Source of the DNA: Nemophila menziesii
Lineage: Eukaryota; Streptophyta; Magnoliopsida; Boraginales; Hydrophyllaceae
Length of the DNA stretch: 64,000 nucleotides
NCBI GenBank assembly: GCA_029959085.1
Contig: JARWIR010000061.1
Coordinates: 1,984,001 to 2,048,000 of the forward strand
Direction of reading: 5' to 3'
Of this stretch, positions 58,899 through 64,000 are shown piece by piece. Position numbers and translations under genes: made by a program. Positions within the stretch are counted from its first letter, which is position 1, and each line of letters opens with the position of its first letter. The notes under the pieces were generated by a model. The model did not search any database. It saw nothing but the letters and a program-made list of their open reading frames with translations, and was not told where the DNA came from.

Positions 58899-60464
58899 TG
58901 GTGGTCCTTTGTGTGTTCTAAAAATAAATGCAAATAATAATCGAACCACAACCGCAAGTGTACGGTTGTCCCAAGTAGTAATTCTGATAATCAGATTCGT
59001 TCCAAGGACGGATGGTTGATCACAATGTTTATGCAAATAGTGATTGATGCACTTATGAAAATAAAAGACAATAAATTGTTTGTTTTGGTTTTGTTTATTA
59101 ATTCTACTAAATGAAAGACAAATTATAAATGCAAGTAAAAGCTAAGACGCAAGTAAAATGTATGAAAACGCAATATGAGATGTAGTACTTGAGAACGCAA
59201 GGATCTTCCTAATTTTACTTTCTAACTTATGTTGTTTAAGGGTTAAATCAGTCAATTACAATGGTCGGGATTCTAATATCCTTATACCCCCGTCAGGGTG
59301 GACTATAAGGCGATCCTAAAGTGTCACTAGTCCCGTCAGGGTAAATATGATCCACCGTTGGATGATTAAGATTTATTACCACTTTGGCCCTAGGATTAAC
59401 TAAGTTCGTCAGAATCAATAGTTTTTATCCTAGATTGAACAATTATTTCTGTACCTAAACCCCCCGTCAGGATGATCCATACGCCACATATATGGAATAG
59501 CTTAGATACTAACACCTAATTTTAGTTCGCGACTCTAAAATCAGTAAACATTCACAAATTGTCGAAAAGAGTAAAAGCCCTAATTTAATTTAATTCAATA
59601 AAAACCCAAATTCAACATTCGTTATAATAATAAAATCAAGATTCACCCATTGTTTTGTTCTCAAGCACTAATGGAAATTTAGCTCATATTAAAATTAAAA
59701 ACAAAATAAAAAGAAATGGAATTCATATTCGTTACAAAATTAAAATAAAAGAAAAACCTAATTTTCGGAATAAGAATGACTACGAACGGAGCTATAGACC
59801 CACTCCAGCTCTTGTAGCTTCTCCTTTCTTCCTGCTGTAGCTTCTCTGGTGTTTTTTTAATCTTGTGGAAAGTGAATTGTCTGAAAAATAGAAGTCCAGA
59901 CCTCCTTTTATAATAAGAAAAACGGATTAGGGCTTGGACCAGAAATTAAAAGCCTAATTAAATGTCCAAGCCCACTCTTTAAGCCCAAAATCCCGTAACT
60001 GATGACAGGCCTCCACTAAAACTGCTTTTCCCGATGCGTTACAACTCCGATTGACCTCATTCCAGTTGCTAAAGTTCCGTACTTTGATAAGGAATGATTT
60101 CTCTTCAAAGGTCAGCGGCTCAATCAGCTCTTAAGTACCTCGAAAACAGCAATCAAGGGCCTGGAAAATGGATTTTCAGCTTTAAAATAGAATCTTCGGG
60201 ATTTCTCTTCAAGTCTTGACTCTATCTTTTGATCTTTGACTTTATCTTCGGATTCCTTTCCTAGCTAACATCTAAAAACCTGTAAACTTTACACTAAAAA
60301 TACCAATATTACGCGCAAAAGTTTAATAATTCAAAAATGCTAGAAATAAAAAGGGAGATCCGAATTATTGCATATTTCATTCAAAAGTCTATCGAATTAA
60401 TTAAATAAACACCAAAAATGATGTCTCCTAAGGGTCTAAAATAAGAACAATTAGGGAGACATCA
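58899..60464 (-). repeat. 5' LTR of element A
   Basis: 1,566 bp. TATA-like box at 59906-59912 (minus TATAAAA), so transcription would begin a little downstream on the minus strand. The minus-strand start TGATGTCTCC pairs with GGAGACATCA about 40 bases on. Confidence 0.94.
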
Positions 60465-61379
60465 CATGACCATATGACCCGCACTTGAATCATGATCCTA
60501 AGACTTCCTGTCTTGATCTTGAGTTTGGGGTGGTGGATCCACTATATGGGAATTTACATTGGGTTGGGATTGTTGAGCTTATCAATTGTGCTCTGTTTTA
60601 TATTTTGATGATGATTTACAGGTTTATTATATTGTAACCCTTTGCTGAGGCAAGAGTAAATGAAAAAAGAAAAACAAGAGAAACTATGAAAAGCAATGAA
60701 AAGAAAAAAAATTGAATGAAAAATAGAATGATACCTCAACATCAAAAAGATAGTCATGATTATACAAAAGAAAAAAAAAGAAAAATTTCATATGAAAAGA
60801 ATATATATTTGGACCGGCTAAGAGGAAATTTTTAGGTGAATCATCTTTAGTGCTTATTGGGTTAAATCTAGGGACGCTAAATTAGCGCATCAAATGGGTT
60901 GAGTGAGAACGTTATTCGAGTGTAAACTCAAGCTCTTGGACAGTTTGTTGATGGTAAGTGAGGAGAGAGCCAAAAGCTCACTTCAAATTTACCAAACATA
61001 CATACCATACCGTCCTTCAGCCTATGTTAAAACCGTAAAGACCTCATGGATCCTAGATACATAGTGATTTTATAGGGAGTATTCTAAGTGGAGTGTTCAA
61101 AGCAAGTAAAGATCGATGAACACCCTATAACCACCATCTTGAGATAAGTAATAAGCGTAACCTTCTAGCATTGCGAAATTAATTTTGGATTGATATTAGT
61201 TTGTGTTTGATTTTGCATGACATGTGTATGTGTATATTAATTCCTAGATCATACTATATGAGATTTGTTTTAAGTTGTGCTTTGGGAATAATTACTAGAT
61301 TCTACCTTCTGCGTTCACCTAAAAGGACTTTGTTTTTATTTTACTTTGTCGGGACGACAAAGGTTTGAGTTTGGGGTCT
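60465..61379 (+). other. Noncoding tail of element B, right of element A
   Basis: No gene. It holds hairpin AAGAC-TTCCT-GTCTT (60500-60514) followed by polypurine-like copy 4 (60519-60531). It also holds the hairpin CTTTGTCG-GGA-CGACAAAG (61344-61362) followed by the true polypurine tract ttgagtttggggt (61365-61377), two bases from the 3' LTR. Confidence 0.75.
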
Positions 61380-63137
61380 TGATGTCTCCCTATTTGTTCT
61401 AATTATTAGCCCTTTGGAGACATCCTTTTAGGTGAATATTTGACTTACTTATTAGACTTTTATGCTTGTTTTGTCATATTACACTTTCTCCCCTTGGAAT
61501 TAGACTATTTGCATTTTTAGAGCTTTTGTGCGTTAATTTGATTATTTAGTGCAAAGTCAGTAGGTTCTTAAATTTCATGAAAAACCACTACAAGGAGGAG
61601 AACTAAGAATTAAAGTCTTAGAGTATTTTTAGTGTGTTAGGAAGTATTTTATTTGAGTTTCTAATGTTAGAGTGCACTTTCTTATTTCTAGTCTTGATTT
61701 ATTGATTTATTATTTTTAAAGCATATGCGGTTTAATTATTTATTTATTGTGAAGCTTTAAAAGATATATGGTAATTGATTAGAGACCAATTCAAGTCTAA
61801 GAAGTAAAAGAAAGATATATACATGGAAATAAGAAGATTAAGGAAGGATATATGCAAGAAGGAAAAGATAAAGCTGCCAAATAAATCTGAAATTCCAGCC
61901 ACGTTCTAAAGATGAGCTCATAAATTAAGATTGGATAGGAATTTGGGAGAATTGTCTAGATCAATGGATAGAGATTTCCGAGACAAGTGTTTTCGACTAT
62001 TGGAACGCGTCAAACGGATAAGTATTGAAGGAAATATGACCAAAACAAATCAGCAGCAGAATCTTACCTTTCCTAAATTTTAGGGCTACGAATCTAAAAT
62101 TATTGTCTTGTCTTCCACTCCAAGTAAAAAATAATTAGGGCTTGCTAACACCTATAAATACACCCCTTAGCCTCCTATTTTCACACACTTCAGAAAATTA
62201 CACAAGAGGCTTAAGGTTTTCAAGTCAGAGGAAGAAGGCAAGGAGAAACTAGATATGGGAGAATCTTGTTCTTCTATCAACAGTCATCCTACCATTTAGG
62301 TTATCAATTTATCTTTTGTATTTGAACATGAATTCCTTTTATTTATTTTAAGTCTTTAATTTTATCATGAGCTAAATTTCCATATACTTGAGAATCGCAT
62401 TAAAGGGATGAGCCTTAGTTAATTAATCTATGTTTTGAATTTGGGATTGTTATGATTTAAATTGAATTGACTTTTATATATTGGATATTACTTTGTTTTC
62501 ATTACTATTTCTTTTAGGAACAACTAGAAATAGCTTTTAGTATTTGGGCTATTCACTTTAGTGGCGAAGTGATCATCCGACAGGGGGGGTTTGAATACAG
62601 ACTTAGGTAATACCCGTGTAATGTCCGTTATTGACCGACATGCTTAACTAGTTACATAGCCAAAGAGGCAAATTCATATCATCCGAAGAGGCATATTCGC
62701 CCATACAGGGGTTTATAGTACTTTAAGATAGCTCTTAGGTCCACCCGATAGGGGGCTAGGAGATATTAGAGTCCCGACTAATATTATAATTCCAATTCTA
62801 CCCTTAAACATAACATAGATTATATTGATTAAGTGGATTCCTTGCGAGACTCAGGTATCTCTCTTATCTGAAGTTAGTCAATTTATTTGATTTATTTCTT
62901 TCTAGTTAATTACTTTTAGTCTTTATTTTATTTGCATCTTTTTAATTCAGAAAACCAAACAAATTTTTTTTTCTTTTCTGTTAAGCAATTATTCTTACTA
63001 CTTGATTAATATTTGGGTTGAACCTAATCCGTCCCTGAGAATGAACTTGATTAACATATATTACTTGGGACAACTGTACACTTGCAGTTAGTGGTTCTTA
63101 TTTATCACTTTATTTTCTAATACCCTAGGACCCACCA
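61380..63137 (+). repeat. 3' LTR of element B
   Basis: 1,758 bp, TGATGTCTCC...GGACCCACCA. TATA-like tataaata at 62153-62160. Followed by ctcat, the duplicated target. Confidence 0.93.
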
Positions 63138-64000
63138 CTCATGCCCAAACAATTTTTGATAAGTTGAAGATGGGAGACGTCAGACCTACCTCTATGGTCC
63201 TACAAATGGCTGACAGATCCCACGTACATCCTGAGGGACGAATCGAAGATGTCCTCGTTAAGGCATGTACTTTAGTTTTTCCCGTTGATTTTGTTTATCC
63301 TTGAATATGAATCGGATAGGAATGTCCCCATCATTTTGGGACGACCATTCCTATCCACGGGGCGTACTTTAATTGATGTAGAGAACGGAGAATTAACCAT
63401 GAGAATCCAAGACGAGGAGGTAAAATTCAATATGTTTAGAGCTATGAAGTTTCCAGATGTTCCAGGATATTGTTTCTGAATGGATATAGCAGAACATGCC
63501 ACACAAGAGGTATTTGATTGTTTTAATTATGATGATATCTTCCTGTCTGCCTTGACACTTGACTTACCTGAGATGATGAAAAAGCTTGCCGAAATAGTGG
63601 CAACTCTTAATTCTGAGAATCCAAAATATAGGCGTCCTGCTTATGAACCTGTGAGAGAACCGGGTGAGATGGTCATTAAAAATACACCATCCATTGAATC
63701 TCCTCCGAAGTTGAAAGAAAAACCATTGCTAGCACACTTGAGGTATGCGTATTTAGGTACTAATGACACTTTACCTGTTATTGTTTCAGCAATTTTAATA
63801 GGTCCTCAAGAAGATAAACTGTTATGTGTACTAAGAGCTAATAAAGAGGCGATTGGTTGGACTATTGATGATATTTAAGGTATTAGTCCTTCCTATTGCC
63901 AACACAAAATCAGTCAAGAAGATGATAGTGCACGCTCAGTTGAGGGCCAAAGGAGACTAATGCCAACGATGAAAGAAGTGGTGAAGAAAGAAGTTATTAA
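63138..64000 (+). pseudogene. Element E pol continuation (protease to RT start), broken
   Basis: It resumes the protease after element [42 protein letters not shown]. The linker before RT follows ([26 protein letters not shown]) and then QRRLMPTMKEVVKKEVI at the window edge. Breaks: a frameshift near 63290, TGA at 63477-63479 (R to stop) and TAA near 63876 (K to stop). RT, RNase H and integrase lie beyond the window. Confidence 0.88.

Larger units (their letters stand above)
47617..60464 (-). mobile_element. Element A: intact, young Athila-like retrotransposon
   Basis: 12,848 bp, two 1,566-bp LTRs that look identical along their length, perfect duplication catga (47612-47616 and 60465-60469), intact primer site, polypurine tract, one uninterrupted gag-pol of 1,893 codons and an intact 438-codon ORF2. 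Removing it rejoins B's tail as ttaggcatgaccatatgac. It lies antisense within B's 3' noncoding region. By structure it could be autonomous and recently mobile. Confidence 0.95.
25329..63137 (+). mobile_element. Element B: full-length Athila-like element with three nested insertions
   Basis: Bounded by LTRs of 1,757 and 1,758 bp and a perfect duplication ctcat (25324-25328 and 63138-63142). Removing solo LTR D, element C and element A with their duplications leaves about 12.1 kb. The content is LTR, primer site, gag-pol (broken), post-pol hairpin, palindrome array, internal TATA-like box, ORF2, hairpins, polypurine tract and LTR. LTR copies differ at roughly one base in twenty in the stretch I compared, so it is older than its inserts. 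Confidence 0.93.

Overview
The window looks like plant nuclear heterochromatin made almost entirely of nested transposable elements. I see no host protein gene, tRNA or rRNA. The dominant elements are Ty3/gypsy LTR retrotransposons of the Athila-like kind. Each has a single gag-pol frame (zinc knuckle, protease, RT with FMDD, RNase H, D,D35E integrase), a primer site matching the tRNA-Asp 3' end at 17 of 18 bases, LTRs of about 1.5-1.76 kb, and a long 3' region with an extra ORF. L1-type LINE fragments carrying RT zinc-binding and RNase H domains, and two small inverted-repeat DNA elements, also point to a plant. The species cannot be named from the sequence.

Layout, left to right. Positions 1-5106: element H (minus, gag-pol open, runs off the left edge), inserted in the 3' tail of plus-strand element G. 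G's 3' LTR (6244-12364) is split by a 5'-truncated LINE (7110-9890, itself split by a solo LTR, 8201-9708) and by a second solo LTR (10078-11835). 12365-13381: 3' end of another LINE with RNase H. 13382-17262: AT-rich, mostly unassigned sequence with a foldback MITE and old gag-like and LINE traces. 17263-21596: decayed plus-strand element F, carrying a 455-bp MULE-like insertion. Element E (plus) begins at 21597 and is split at 25328 by element B; it resumes at 63138 and leaves the window.

Element B (25329-63137, plus) is about 12.1 kb once three later insertions are removed: solo LTR D (27528-29058), full element C (32769-44093, minus) and full element A (47617-60464, minus). Target duplications support the joins: ctcat for B, cctgg for D, (c/t)tgac for C, catga for A. 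Relative ages agree with the nesting. A's two 1,566-bp LTRs look identical and its 1,893-codon gag-pol is uninterrupted; C's LTRs differ by a few percent; B's differ more; E and F are heavily broken.

The most interesting signal is a second, apparently conserved unit downstream of pol in A, B, C and F. In order it holds a short covarying hairpin after the pol stop, a GC-rich tandem array of short palindromes whose core differs between subfamilies, a TATA-like box 268-281 bp upstream of an ATG, an A/C-rich leader, ORF2 (438 codons in A, about 153-159 in B and C, broken in F), and hairpins. The polypurine-like motif TTGAGTTTGGGGT recurs at five matching places in each complete element, the last being the true polypurine tract beside the 3' LTR. 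This suggests an internal promoter for ORF2 and multiple plus-strand priming or RNA-signal sites. Both are inferences from sequence alone.
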